Shown here: positions 1 through 11,900 of the stretch, piece by piece
How the letters are laid out: each line of letters begins with the position of its first letter
How positions within the stretch are numbered: position 1 is the stretch's first letter
Origin: Larimichthys crocea
Taxonomy: Eukaryota; Chordata; Actinopteri; Sciaenidae
Assembly: GCF_000972845.2 (NCBI RefSeq)
Contig: NC_040012.1
Location: 8,092,097 to 8,156,096 of the forward strand
Direction of reading: 5' to 3'
DNA: 64,000 nucleotides
Made by a program: the position numbers and the translations under genes
Notes under the pieces: generated by a model
Told to the model about the DNA's origin: nothing
What the model saw: only the letters and a program-made list of their open reading frames with translations
Databases searched by the model: none

Positions 1-230
1 ACAGAACAGGCAGCCCGGCTAACAAACCACAGCTACAGTTCAGAGCAGTCCATCATAAAGCTGGAGCTGGACTCCAGAGGGGAAAACAAAAACATGTTCT
101 CCGTAAAATATGATCCAGTTTCGCCAAAATCAGTGAAATAGTTGGTGGTGTGTGACTTACTACTTGCAGGTGATAGTACGTGGAGTTACATAGAGTAGAA
201 ACAGACGTACAGGATGCCAATGGGAATGAT
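1..230 (+). repeat. Family-A dispersed repeat, copy 1
   Basis: Shares cagcccggctaacaaac, aaaatatgatccagttt, accaaaatcagtgaaatagt and tggtggtgtgtgactta with other copies at 5106-5215 (partial), 14590-15060, 22376-22648, 26205-26670, 28215-28585, 30150-30250 (partial), 52940-53225 and 54800-55125. An antisense copy lies at 45680-45985. It lacks any protein-coding frame. Confidence 0.85.
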
Positions 231-1715
231 TGAAGTTGCTGTCAGTCAATGTTTCACACATGAATATTGTGCAGTAGTAGAAACAGTTCACAGAGAACAG
301 CTCAGCAGCACTTAGTGTCTTTTTTCCCCCCCTGAAACAACTTACTCACTCTGATTACTCAAAACGGAGAGATCTCCACTCGTCGAGCCACATGTTCATG
401 ACAGACTGTGTGCACACGTGTGTCCCATTCATCACACAGGCCCGTTTTGTGCTTAAACTCTGACCTGAACTATTGATGCAGTGTCACAGAGTTGTATATC
501 ACCACCGACGGTGTCGTTTTTCTCACAGCCTGAAGAGAAAGTTTCCATCCAGAAAAACTAAGTAAGTAGATTAAGTAAAATATGCTCTCTAAAAATGATT
601 CATGATTTCTAGAAATATCCTCCCTCTTATTGGATTTTGTCACATCATGAAGATTTATGAATCTAACACATTCCTCAGTGTAATTAGCTTCCTTGTGCCA
701 TATGTCCACGTAGAAAAAAGCAAACACTGCGAGCTTCTGACTCAGTGTTGGGAAGGTGTTAATAGTTGGCCTTGGGCTTCTCATGAAACTCTGTATCAAA
801 TTGTAAAATTTGAATGCGTCTAGACGAGACAGACGCTGACCCTGTGTTCTAATGACTTGTTCTTTCTAATGGAGGTAAGACGCTTTCCAAACGTGGAAGT
901 ACAGCCAACTTTGCTCACAGGGCAGAACAGACCTTATCACCTCAGGCAGAACTGCACAGAGCCGTTCAGAGAGGGTAGACTAAATATTCACTCAAGGAGA
1001 TCTTTATTACTCAGGTCTCAAGGACTGCAGTTTTTGGCAGCTCAAGCCTCGGTGTGATGAGACCATAAATTTTATCTACCTGTCCACTGTATTTATCCAC
1101 CAGTATGTCTTATTATGTGTAAAATTATCTATCTATTCAACTGAACAATAGTTACTTGGATTGTAAATTGCAGCAGAACTTTGAAAAGCTTTAATTTTTA
1201 TATCAGTACTTAGTACCAAAATGGTTTAAAGATATTAAAAACAACAACAGATAAGAGTTTAAGACTCACATCAGTGAGGGGAGACTGTGCCACACGTTTC
1301 TTAATTAACATGAACTCGAACTGTAGTTTATTTTTGAATCAATCCCACAAACACCATCCTGCTGCTGCAAATACTCAAGAGAGCACAAAATGTCAATCCG
1401 CAGCTGAAAATAGTCCCCAAAAACACACTATTTACTCCAGTTTAAATAAAGTTTTCTAAAAACTAAAGTGCCCAGCTTATTTTAATAAATTATTATTATT
1501 TAAAAAATGAAAGTGTACTGTATGTTTCTGGTTTGCTTTGGGTGCCAGTGTTTGTCTGTTGGTCTGTCCACCACTTTGGTTTAGACGCGTGTTACATCTT
1601 TTGCCTCTGTCAGGTCAAAATGTCAAAATGAATTTCGAGGTGTGTGGTCATAAACTAATAGACACTTGACGTGACCAGAAACCTTCAGCTTGATTACAAG
1701 AAACTAAAGTTCAGT

Positions 1716-2215
1716 TGTTTCCAGGTGGCAACCTCCCAAAGTGCCAAAAACTGCAGTTTCTCCTAATGTCTTGCTGTCTCCAGGAGTGAGTCAGTCTCCA
1801 GTTTTGTTAAAATGTCCAATTTCACAGCAAAAAAAAACATGTTTACAGCCTGGTACAAAAAACAGTTTTGGTCTCTATAGCTAATTTCCCTGTTTATGAC
1901 AACTGTACTGAGGGTGACTTAATATAGAAATCACCTGTTCAAATTATAATAATGTTCAAAGTTAGTCATAATTAACAGAGTGGTCACTTCGATTGACAGG
2001 TAAGTGTCGTTACAGGTGGCTTGTTTGAGCAAAAAGGCATAATTCAACCTGCCTCAGATCCATCAGTGATCCACGTCTTTGCCCATTTTTAGATTAGCCA
2101 GGAGGCGGCAGAGGCAGGACTACCACCACACACTGAGCTTCAAAACAGTTCTTCAGAAACCTGTGGGTGACGTCACGGATACTATGTCCATGTTTTATAC
2201 TGTCTATGAGTTTTT
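1716..2215 (+). repeat. Family-B dispersed repeat, copy 1
   Basis: Shares gagtcagtctcca, aacatgtttacagcc, ggcttgtttgagca, ccacgtctttgcc-attttt and tccatgttttatac-gtctat with 21420-21725 (antisense), 47488-47640 (antisense), 51235-51400 and 56290-56590. Non-coding and not assigned to a named family. Confidence 0.8.
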
Positions 2216-2574
2216 GTTTCACCCTGACAAGTGAATTTTCCTGTAAAGGGAATCTGAACTTTATCTTTTGCTTTGAAGGTTATCACAATAATTTCTTGTA
2301 CATAGTTTTTACTTGTAGGACGTCACCGCTGCACGGAGCAGCAGTTAAAAGTTCTGCATATAACTCTCAGCTACTTTGTTTTTTTTACTAATTATCAAAT
2401 ATCAGCAATAAAAGCTCCATTGTAACTTTTAATGAATCTCGAGTCATTGCTGTTAAATGTTCCAGATAAAGTCGCTGTATGAGCGCTGGGCTGCTCAGGA
2501 ATTGCTTTACAGTGAACAGCTGGTGGTTTCCTGGCTGTCATTTGACAATTAATGAGGCACAGGGTGGAGAAATA

Positions 2575-2605
<31 letters not shown>

Positions 2606-5593
2606 TGATGAAAAACTTCATCTGGAGCTAAAGAGACACTTAAGACTGTCGTTAAAAATATCACAATGTCTGTGCTGCGTTGTAAACTTTTCTACAGCAC
2701 ATAAAAACATTGAGACACAATATTTTACAGTTATTTATTCAGTATTTGAAAACTTCAGCACTGCTGTGATGATGTGATTTGTATACATATTGTTAGGATT
2801 TCCACTTCCTGAAGGTAATGTCATCCTATTCCTATTTTTATTTTTATTTTTGGCCGACATATGAAACAGGAAGTCTGACATTACGCTTTGTCCCCTTGAT
2901 CTGCCGCTTACATTCGGTGTGAATGCCTTATCTCAGGTTTCTATATCTGGCATTTAGCCCCCTTACACCCTTTTCCTTTTGGCAGCCAAGTATAAACAAG
3001 AAGTCGTCCGTCGCGGCGAGGCAGTGAGACGGTTATTCCCCCCTCCAGATAACTTCATACAATTTCCTCTGTTGCTCGTAGCCAAATACACCATTAGAGC
3101 AGTAAACTGAGTTAAGTATGAATGAGAAAACCTTTCCAAAAAAGCTAACACCTCCAGCTGTCAGAGCAGGTCAGTGACCGGTCACCAGATGAGCTGAAGG
3201 GCTGGCTTCCTTTTGGAGTCATCCGTCATTCCTGTGTGCTGACTCGACACGGTGGGAACTGCATTTACAAACAGTCAGGAGCGTTAACCAAAGAGCGCCA
3301 GATGGGTGGAGCTCACTTCATTTCTGAAAATGTCAGGTTAATCATAAAAAAACCCCAATAAAAATACACTTCACTGACTTCCAAAATACTTTCCTGTGAT
3401 TGTCTTAACTTTGGGAGTTATTGTCCTAAGTGGCAACCCCCGCCCATCTGGCAACTAAGTAGGTTAAAACAAACCATAAAAAAGGATTACTACTGTACGC
3501 CCATATCTGATGGCATTGGACATTTCATCAGCTCATAAGCAGCAAACGGCCTGTTGAATGGCTGAACTCCTCAGAGGATAGTCTTCATTAAGTCTCAGCA
3601 TTGTCGAACTTTTACGCCCTCCATATCCACACATGCCGCGTTCACCTTTCCGTAAATGTGAGACTGAATTCTCTCTCTGCTTGCTGATTGTTCCGATTAT
3701 AGTTATGAGGTGCTGAAAATGTTGACGCTGCATATCACCCCCAAGTCTCTGCGGAAAAGGGCAACTGGCATTAGGCTCCAGAGATAGAAGACAAAGTGTA
3801 AAGAAATGCTGTGCTGAGAGGTTAACGGCCCTGCAAGTACAAAGGGTGTTTTATGATGTTCACATAAAGTGTGAGGACGGGTATTTTTGGTGCTCAGCTG
3901 GGGTGGAAAGAGGCCTCACCTGCACGGGCAGAAACTCTCACGCACTTTTCCAGAAGTCTCCATGCTGCTGTATTACACAACATTCCTCTCCTCACCGTAT
4001 GGATCAGACTGGCCTGACTTTACCTCTGGCATTCCTCGCGTATGATATCACACACACACACTCAGGACGGGGTTTCCTCGTCCACCTGTAAGCTCAGTTT
4101 GGGCTGGGTGAAGTAAGGTGTTGCAGATGTTTGGATTGGAGAATTACTGGAACAGACGGTGTTTTGCATTGTCGTCACACGGCTGACATTTTAAGTTAAA
4201 GAGTTTCTATTTGAAGATTTAAATGGGGCATTAAGTAATCTCTGACCTTTATCAACCTTTGCGGGTAATAGTTAGGGATTACAACAACAGCAGTGGACCT
4301 GTTTCTGGCATGCCACTCACCGTGTTCACTTAACGTCTTTGGCTTGTAAATGCAATAGTGAATTAGCTAGATAATTAGAGCTCTGGAAAGTTAATATAAT
4401 GTACCACTAGTGCGTGCATCGTGCTGTTTTTTCAACCATTAGATGGCAAAATGTCCAAAACAAACTCAGAAACGCAGCCTAGTATACCGATGGCTAATCA
4501 AGTCATATGGCTAACACGTTAACATCCTGCAGATCATCAGTTAATTAAAAAATATTGATTGCATTACCATGAATTAGTTTCACAATGCAACCTAACTTCT
4601 GTCGGTATGCAAGAAAAGTGGTGCAGAGGCTAAAAAGAAATCATCATTGAGGTAAATTTGTTACATCGATTTGATAACAAAGTGTTGCTGCCCCTGCAGA
4701 ATAATAGTTGATTTGTGCATGCTGTGTTTAATATCAGAGCTGGTGTCAGGAGTTAGTCTGACCACCTGACACTCTCTGTGACTGTTTCCAGTTGACAGCT
4801 GGACCTCCCCAACAACAAAACACACATCACCGCGGTCATAGTGAAGCTATTTCTGCATAATGAGTAATAAAGAAACAGCAGGCTTTGTACTGACAGTCCA
4901 TTACCGTTTTATTCACCTTGAGTGGACTTCAGTTTCCTGTTTCAGGCAATTTGCCTGAAACAGTGTGACTCATTCCATTTACTGGATACATGACGTGTCT
5001 TTCATTTATGAGAAAAGCCTTCAAATTGTTCTTTGTCTTAGTTCTTGACGCTCGTTTTCTGCTTTCTTCCTCTTCTTCCTCCATTTGAAAATTAAGCTTT
5101 TTAAAGGACAGCCCGGCTAACAAACTGAGCTACATCAGCTAACAGCAGCTACAGTTGGCAGCAGTAAACTAAAGAGTTATTTTATGGTAGAAAAGTTGCT
5201 GCAAAACTTCTTCTTTTATTCTTTTTTATTTTAAGATCAGCAACCTCTTGAAAGTGAAAGTATTTTGCACACAGGTTATTTGATTCAGTGAAGTCTTTTC
5301 AGTGTCCTAATATACTTACAAAACAGTCGGATATATCGATATGTCATGAAGTCAAGATCCTCAAGTCACGAGCTGATGTTTTGTTTTCTCTGGCAGTAGA
5401 ACAAAGGCCTGTCAGCCTTCGGCAGTTCTTGTCAGCGTGCGAGTTGAATACCTGGAAGTCTCTCTCTGAGCACTGGAGTGACGTTCAGGAACACTTCATC
5501 TAGTCCAGACTGTGAAAACAAAACTCACATGAAATGTTTTTATTTTCTTGTTTTGATCAAAGGAATATTGATTATTTTACGACAACAAATATG

Positions 5594-5685
5594 AGCTGAA
5601 ATGTAAATTTTAAATAATAATAAATAATTAAAAGCAGCTAGCTGAAATGTAAATTTTAAATAATAATAAATAATTAAAAGCAGCT
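5594..5685 (+). repeat. 46-bp tandem duplication
   Basis: Two adjacent identical units beginning agctgaaatgtaaattttaa at 5594 and 5640. Confidence 0.92.
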
Positions 5686-5877
5686 TTTTTCAGGGTTTAT
5701 TAATGAATTGGCTGTACATATACTGAATACAGTAATGGAAATCATCATTTCCACAGCTGCTTTACCACCTGTAAAACCACTTAGTTTTAATGACTGTGAT
5801 ATAAAGGTGTTATGGTTTATTTCTGTGCCAATATTTCTGTGTTAATATTCACTAACTGACTTCATGTTTGTGTCCAG

Positions 5878-5920
5878 GTTCAGCGTGGGAGAAATCCATC
5901 AGACAAATCGGCTTTGAGAG
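5878..5920 (+). CDS. piezo2: piezo2 exon, 43 bp, end of first extracellular loop
   Basis: Acceptor tgtccag, donor gtaaaa. The exon begins with two bases of a split codon (probably T|GT, Cys) and reads SAWEKSIRQIGFE, then AG of a split Ser codon. Human PIEZO2 has CSTWEKTFRQIGFES here. It is too short to be found by frame length and was recognised by motif and phase. It is the first exon I can place in the window. Confidence 0.88.
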
Positions 5921-8900
5921 GTAAAATAATGATGAGCTCAACACTTGCACAACAAATGCATTCACTCAAGTTAACACATGCAGTGAATAATGCTACTGTT
6001 TTACATTTTACTGTTCATACGGCAAGCTTGATCAAATCCAGAATATAAATCCCCTCAAGTCAAACTGTTTCTGAATCACAGCGGCAGTGTATATTTTGTT
6101 TAACTGAGCGTGAATCCTTCTCCCAGATGCTTTTTTCAGGAGGCGACAGGTCTCAGCTCAGTGACTGTTTGCTGATTAAAAGGGAGGGTCAACATTATGA
6201 GAACCGTCACGCCATGGAACAGAATATCATGCTTGTTTTTGAAAGGGAGAAACCTTCTATGAAGACCACATCTATAGTGCATTATAATGTATAATCACGA
6301 CTACACTCATGAACACATAATGCTCTCGGATGCACTATGTCAACAGTCATAAACTATTATGGATGTGACTTATAATAAATTAGAACTTGTGGATGCTCTT
6401 GATGGGGCTCATAACACATTATGACTACCTCTACACACACAATCAGCTGGAGTAAGAGCTCATAGCATGATTTAACAGTCCATGCAGTGTCATAAGTTAT
6501 CATCGTATTTGTTCGGTGAAGTGAAGTACATTTTGATGCATTTATGAGTATATTTATTTATTTATAAGTATTCTTCATCATAAATCCGCTGTAGTAATAA
6601 AACCTGAACGTATTAAATAATAAATCATATATTCAAAATTAAGAAAAAGACAAAATATATTTTCACTGTTGGATGAAAGCAATGACACACACCTATAGTT
6701 TATGACTAGTCACACACATTAACAGGACACTTTAATTAACAGGTTATAATTCATTTTTTCAGGCAGATTAAAAAACTAGCTCACAAAATAAACCTAAAAT
6801 TATGTAATGATACACATTTATCACAAGAAATTAAAATATGTTATCATCAGCAAATGAAAAAATGTAACAAAACATCTTTTAATCGGTCGATAAGATACAC
6901 AGAAGAGAATATGCACACATAGAAAAAAAGTGTTTTTGCTGTTACAGTGCTATGATTCACCATGAGTGCCCCCATAAAGCACGATAGATGTTGTCTTAAT
7001 TCTGAAATCAACAACAAAATCCTTAAAATAAATCTTTAACTCACCTGTCAGCGATCAGACGTGTTTCTCTTCCACTCTACAAGTCGAAGGTTACATTGTT
7101 TGTGCAGAGTGTCCTAAATATAGCAACCCCACAACAACATTAAACATCACTCTTTGCATTTAGCCGCGCTGGCTCGTCATCTGACAAGGTTTCCAAATGC
7201 TCCTGACCTGTCCCTGTGTGCATTTTTTAATGAGCGTTAAACTCAGTTACGTCTGACAATCAGTTGACAGGCCTATTTTTCAAAGCTTTTGCCGCTGTGT
7301 CTGTCTCCTCACCCCCTCCCCATCATCGTGTTAGATGCGGTTTCCTAAGTACGGGAATGTCCAAACTCAGCCACATCCTTTTTCCAGTACTCAACAGCCC
7401 TTGGTGGATAGTATACCGTAAGTGGCGGAAGCAGAGCCATAAACATTTTATCCCGCCTGCGTTTACCTGTTTGTGTTGAGCATCATACAGTATATACAGT
7501 ATTTGCAGCTGCCTCACAGGCGGATGCGTTCTCACTTTTACTGCCTGTACGTAGGAAAATGCTACACTCCAGTCGGATGTAAAGGAGTCTAGAGTCACAG
7601 CTGTTGTGTGTCTTTTCACCCGGACAGTTTCCTAAACATTGACCTTTTTAAATCCCTTATAAATACCAAATATTTATATGGCTCAGAACATATTTAGCTG
7701 TCTCCGTATTTGTAAGTTTTTCACTAAAGCCTCATGAGTAATTCACCCTGCAGCCTGAGGCAGGACAGGTCTTAGTGCCGCCGATGTTATTGTAATTCTC
7801 TCACATGATAAGCAGGGGAAAAAAGGAGTCATTAAAGTTGCTGGTTCAGCCTTGTCTGGCTCAGATGGTTTCCATCTCTTTCATCCATGTGAGGATGCAC
7901 GAAGCTTCACAACAATAAAGCACATGGAAACAGGCGTCCTTGATTAGATTAAACTCGCCAACAGCAGCCAAAGGATCGGGTATTTATCAGAGTGTGAGTT
8001 TTCCATCGTGTTGATTAGCACTCGCTTTTCAACTTGTTAACTTTTATAAGCTTTATATCCATTCGAGGCTGCGATGAGATCGGTTGCTGACCAGTTGCTT
8101 TATAGCTCAATCCAAACATTTGCCCATTTTCTCTGCATCCTGCAGAATCTTTCAGTACGTCTTGGTTTATTGTAAACAGTTTAATCACACTCGGAGCTCA
8201 GCGTGAAATGTAAAGAAAACACTTGCTGTGGCCAAACACAGGATGCAGTGTGATTGTTGTAAAACTGAAATAGAAATTGGTTTGGACGATAAAAGTGCGT
8301 TTTAAAGGTTTAGAAACCTGTTAGCCATTTCAAGGACATTTTTTTATTCGTTTTAATTGAACACGCAATCACGACACCTCATAAAAGTTGTTCTCAGGCG
8401 GTACAAATACATCTCACCGGATCATTTGACGCCCAGCGTTACTGTAGCTGTCATGGCAACAGTTGGTCGCCACTGTTTAGCTTCCTGTTTGAATAACCCT
8501 TTTGGTATTTAGTTAAAGGTGAGCAGACTAATCAAATAGCAAATGGTACAAAAGCGTTGTTTGCTTTCATCGATATAACCCCAACACTTTAAACAATGTA
8601 TTTTAGCGGATTAATGAAAAACACACACTGTCTAGACGAGTCAGGGCAGGGATTAATCTTATTTGTTTGTAAATGATTATAGTCTCAGCGCACACAGCGT
8701 TTGGTGTCACCATCATTTAAGCTGGAAAATCTAAAGCGGTTTCAATCCTTCGCACTTTATTTTATTCAGTTTAATGAGGAAAAATCGGGCTTATTGTCCG
8801 CGCTACCTTATTATGAACAAAGGATGCAATTTTAAAGGGAGTAAGCATGTTTTTCACAGTTCAGTTAAAGACGAATACCACACGCTCTCATGGCCTTTTT

Positions 8901-11900
8901 TAGTTTGAATGGAATTTCACTCACTCGTTAACGGCGATACATTTAAAGCCGGCAAGCCTGATTTCATTAAAGTGGGTGGTGCTCCATATAAAAGCCGAAG
9001 CATTCAACACACAACACATATTAAAAGAATGGTTGAGTCATGGAAAAATACACATTCCCAATACACATTCCCATGCATTCATGTGAACAGGTAGTGTTTT
9101 TGTTTCATTAATATCTGTTCGTACGAGTTTGAGTCTGTTTAAGGGATACGATGCTGAGTGACGGCATATATTTTAAAGATTGTTGAACTATTTTAGGCTT
9201 TTTTTTAAACAGTCGGAGACAGACGTGAAAGATTGGGAGGTGATATGTGACAAATATCCCAGACAAGAGTCAAACACACGACAGCACAGTTATTTGTGGG
9301 CCCCATCCAAGTGAACTAAAAGAGCAAGTCCTTGAATTTCTTAGAAGAACTGTTTCATATTAGAAGTGAGCGTCCACGGACAGTTAAGTTTGTTGTACTC
9401 TGTCCCATTTTCCATGATTTGGTTGTGATCCTAGCCTGCACGATTGCTCCAAATCATAATTCCCGGAAGATATTGGGATTTGTCATTACATTCAGGAAAC
9501 GAGCGTCTGCTTTCAGTCAGTGTTTATCTCCTGTGTTCTTTCTGTTTGTCCCCAGCGTGATCGATGCAGATGCGGGAAACGGCATCCGAGTGTTCATCCC
9601 TGACATCGGCATGTTCGTGGCTGGCTTGGCCATCTGGCTGCTGTGTCGCAGTCTGGTCCAGAAGAGGCTGCCTGAGGACATGGCTCAATACAACGCCGAC
9701 TTTGAAGCAGAGGAACAAGTGGGTTTCATTTGTGGATACGTGCAATGTCCTCAAGACACTGTCTGACTTTTACTTTCCATCTATCTATGAATCAAATATT
9801 TTAGTTATTACTTATCTAGTACAGTAAAGTTGATGTTTTTATTATTGATTCATCTGTTCATTATTTTTACAACCCAGATTCCAAAAACTTTTGGACGCTG
9901 TGAAAAGCATAAATAAAAACAGAATGCAATGATTTTACAAATCCCTTCTGACCTAAATCCAACTGAATACAACGCAAAGACAAGAGAGCTTTAAAAAAGT
10001 CAAGACAGATTCACCTCTGTGTTACATCGCCTTTTCTTTTAACACTCAGGAAGAGTAAGCAGAGGAGGCAAATTGATGAAGTTTTAAATGTGAAATTCTC
10101 TCTGCATTCATGATTGATATTTGACTTCAGTTGCAGTCCGGCGTCTCTGTTGTCATGTTTCATGACATGGCAGGCAGGCCAGTCTACTACCTGCACACTT
10201 TACTGTTGTAACGCAAGCAAAATGTGGTGTCCCTGAAAAATACTGGATGCCAACATATGTTGCATGTGTACCTTTCAGTATGAACGCTGTCCTCACAGAC
10301 TTGTAAGTTACCCATCATACCACGGGCACTAACACACCCACATACTGTCACAGATTCTGTGCTGGATTTCCTCTTCAGCCCGGAGGACATGATGTCCAAA
10401 AATAACGTGGACTAGTTAGACCGCAGAACACTTTTCCAGTCGGTCTATCTCAGATGAGCTTACATCCGGAGAAGTTGGAAGCATTTCTGGATGTTGTTGA
10501 TGTCTCAGTCTTAACTTGCATTTGTAGACGCTGCGTCAGTAGACACTGTGTTAACTGACAGCTGTTTTTTGAAGTGTTCCTGAGTGCACGTGGTAATATC
10601 CTTTATACAACCATGTGGGTTTTTAATGCAAAGCTGCTTGAGGGGTTGAAGGTCGCAGACATTCAGTGTTGGTTTTGGGCCTTGCCCCTTATGTGCAGAG
10701 ATTTCTTTGGATTCTCTGAATCTTTTAACAACATTATGGATTGGATTGAATTATGGATAGATGGTGAAATCCCTAAATTTCTTGCAGACGTTGCTCTTAA
10801 ACTGTTGGACTGTTTGCCCACACAGTTTTTCACAAAGACGGGGACCTCGCTCCATATTTGCTCATGAACGAGCCTTTCAAGGATGCCCCTTTCATACCTG
10901 ATTGCGATACTTTCAACAATTATCATCAAACCTGTTTACCTGTGGGATGGTCCAAACTGTTATTTTTTGACCATTGCACAACTTTCAGTGTTTTGTCGCA
11001 ATGTCTCAACTAAAACAATGAATTTTTATCAGTTTGAACATTAAATATCTTGTTTTTGTGCTGCACTCCATTGCATATAAGTTGAAAAGAATCTGCAAAT
11101 CACTGCATTCTGTTTTTATTTATGTTTTAGACAGCGTCCAAACCTTTTCGGAATCAGAGTCGTACAATAAATAGCTCATAGCTCAAGCTCAAATTGACAT
11201 CTGATTTATGTCATTATAAATGGGGACATCTTTGGGATTCAGATATAAGCAAACAATCTCACATCTTGAGAAGCAGGAAACTCTGAATGTGGAGTATTTA
11301 TCCTTTGTTGGTTGGTTGTTGTTTTTTATTGCACATTTCCAATAACATTTCACCACATTTTAAAACGGGAACTGGAATGCGTCAGCTGGATTAATTAGTT
11401 TAATTGACTTATTATTTCAACCCATATTTGTAGAAGACCAGTAAAGAATATGAAGATGTGGGTTAGGGTGTGTGTGTTAGTTATTTACGTTCATAAAACT
11501 AAACCGAAGAAGCTGATCAGAATGTTCTTAGGAATATAAAGAGGAAACGTCTCAACTTGATTGGACTTGGAGTAACGTAAACTTTATCGCAGGCTTCATA
11601 TTGGTAATTAATGATATGTATGTGTGTTTACTGACATTTAATGTAAGCAAACAAACTGATCTGTCCTATCCACACTGAGCTCTTCAAGCTGGGAACAGGA
11701 GTTTGAATAGAGAGCTCCCTTTGAGTGTTGATGATCTGGATTACAGCCCCCATCCTCTGGCAAGTCCTCCCTCCTCTTTATGACTCCGTGTTAATTAAAT
11801 CCACATTCACTTTCACTTCGACTGTGCTGCTCACGCTGGCACAGATGGCATCACTCCCCATTACTGAGAAACACCAGGATTTCATCTACAGAGCCGGCGT

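Larger units (their letters stand above)
1..5877 (+). other. Upstream intron of piezo2 with dispersed repeats
   Basis: No exon recognised. The expected preceding exons, which encode the first membrane helices and the loop before CSAWEKS, are not visible, so this is probably part of a long 5' intron. It holds family-A repeat pieces (1-230, 5106-5215), a family-B copy (about 1716-2215), an (AC)n run (2574-2602) and a 46-base tandem duplication (5594-5685). The open frames here are short and carry no recognisable domain. Confidence 0.6.

Noticed and set aside
2167..2391. Candidate for an upstream piezo2 membrane exon (hydrophobic frame)
   Set aside because: It lies partly in a family-B repeat and does not match the expected PIEZO2 N-terminal helices. 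No suitable splice sites in the right phase.
10574..10929. Overlapping long frames on both strands within the transposon
   Set aside because: No transposase signature I can name. Retained only as a possible remnant inside the element.
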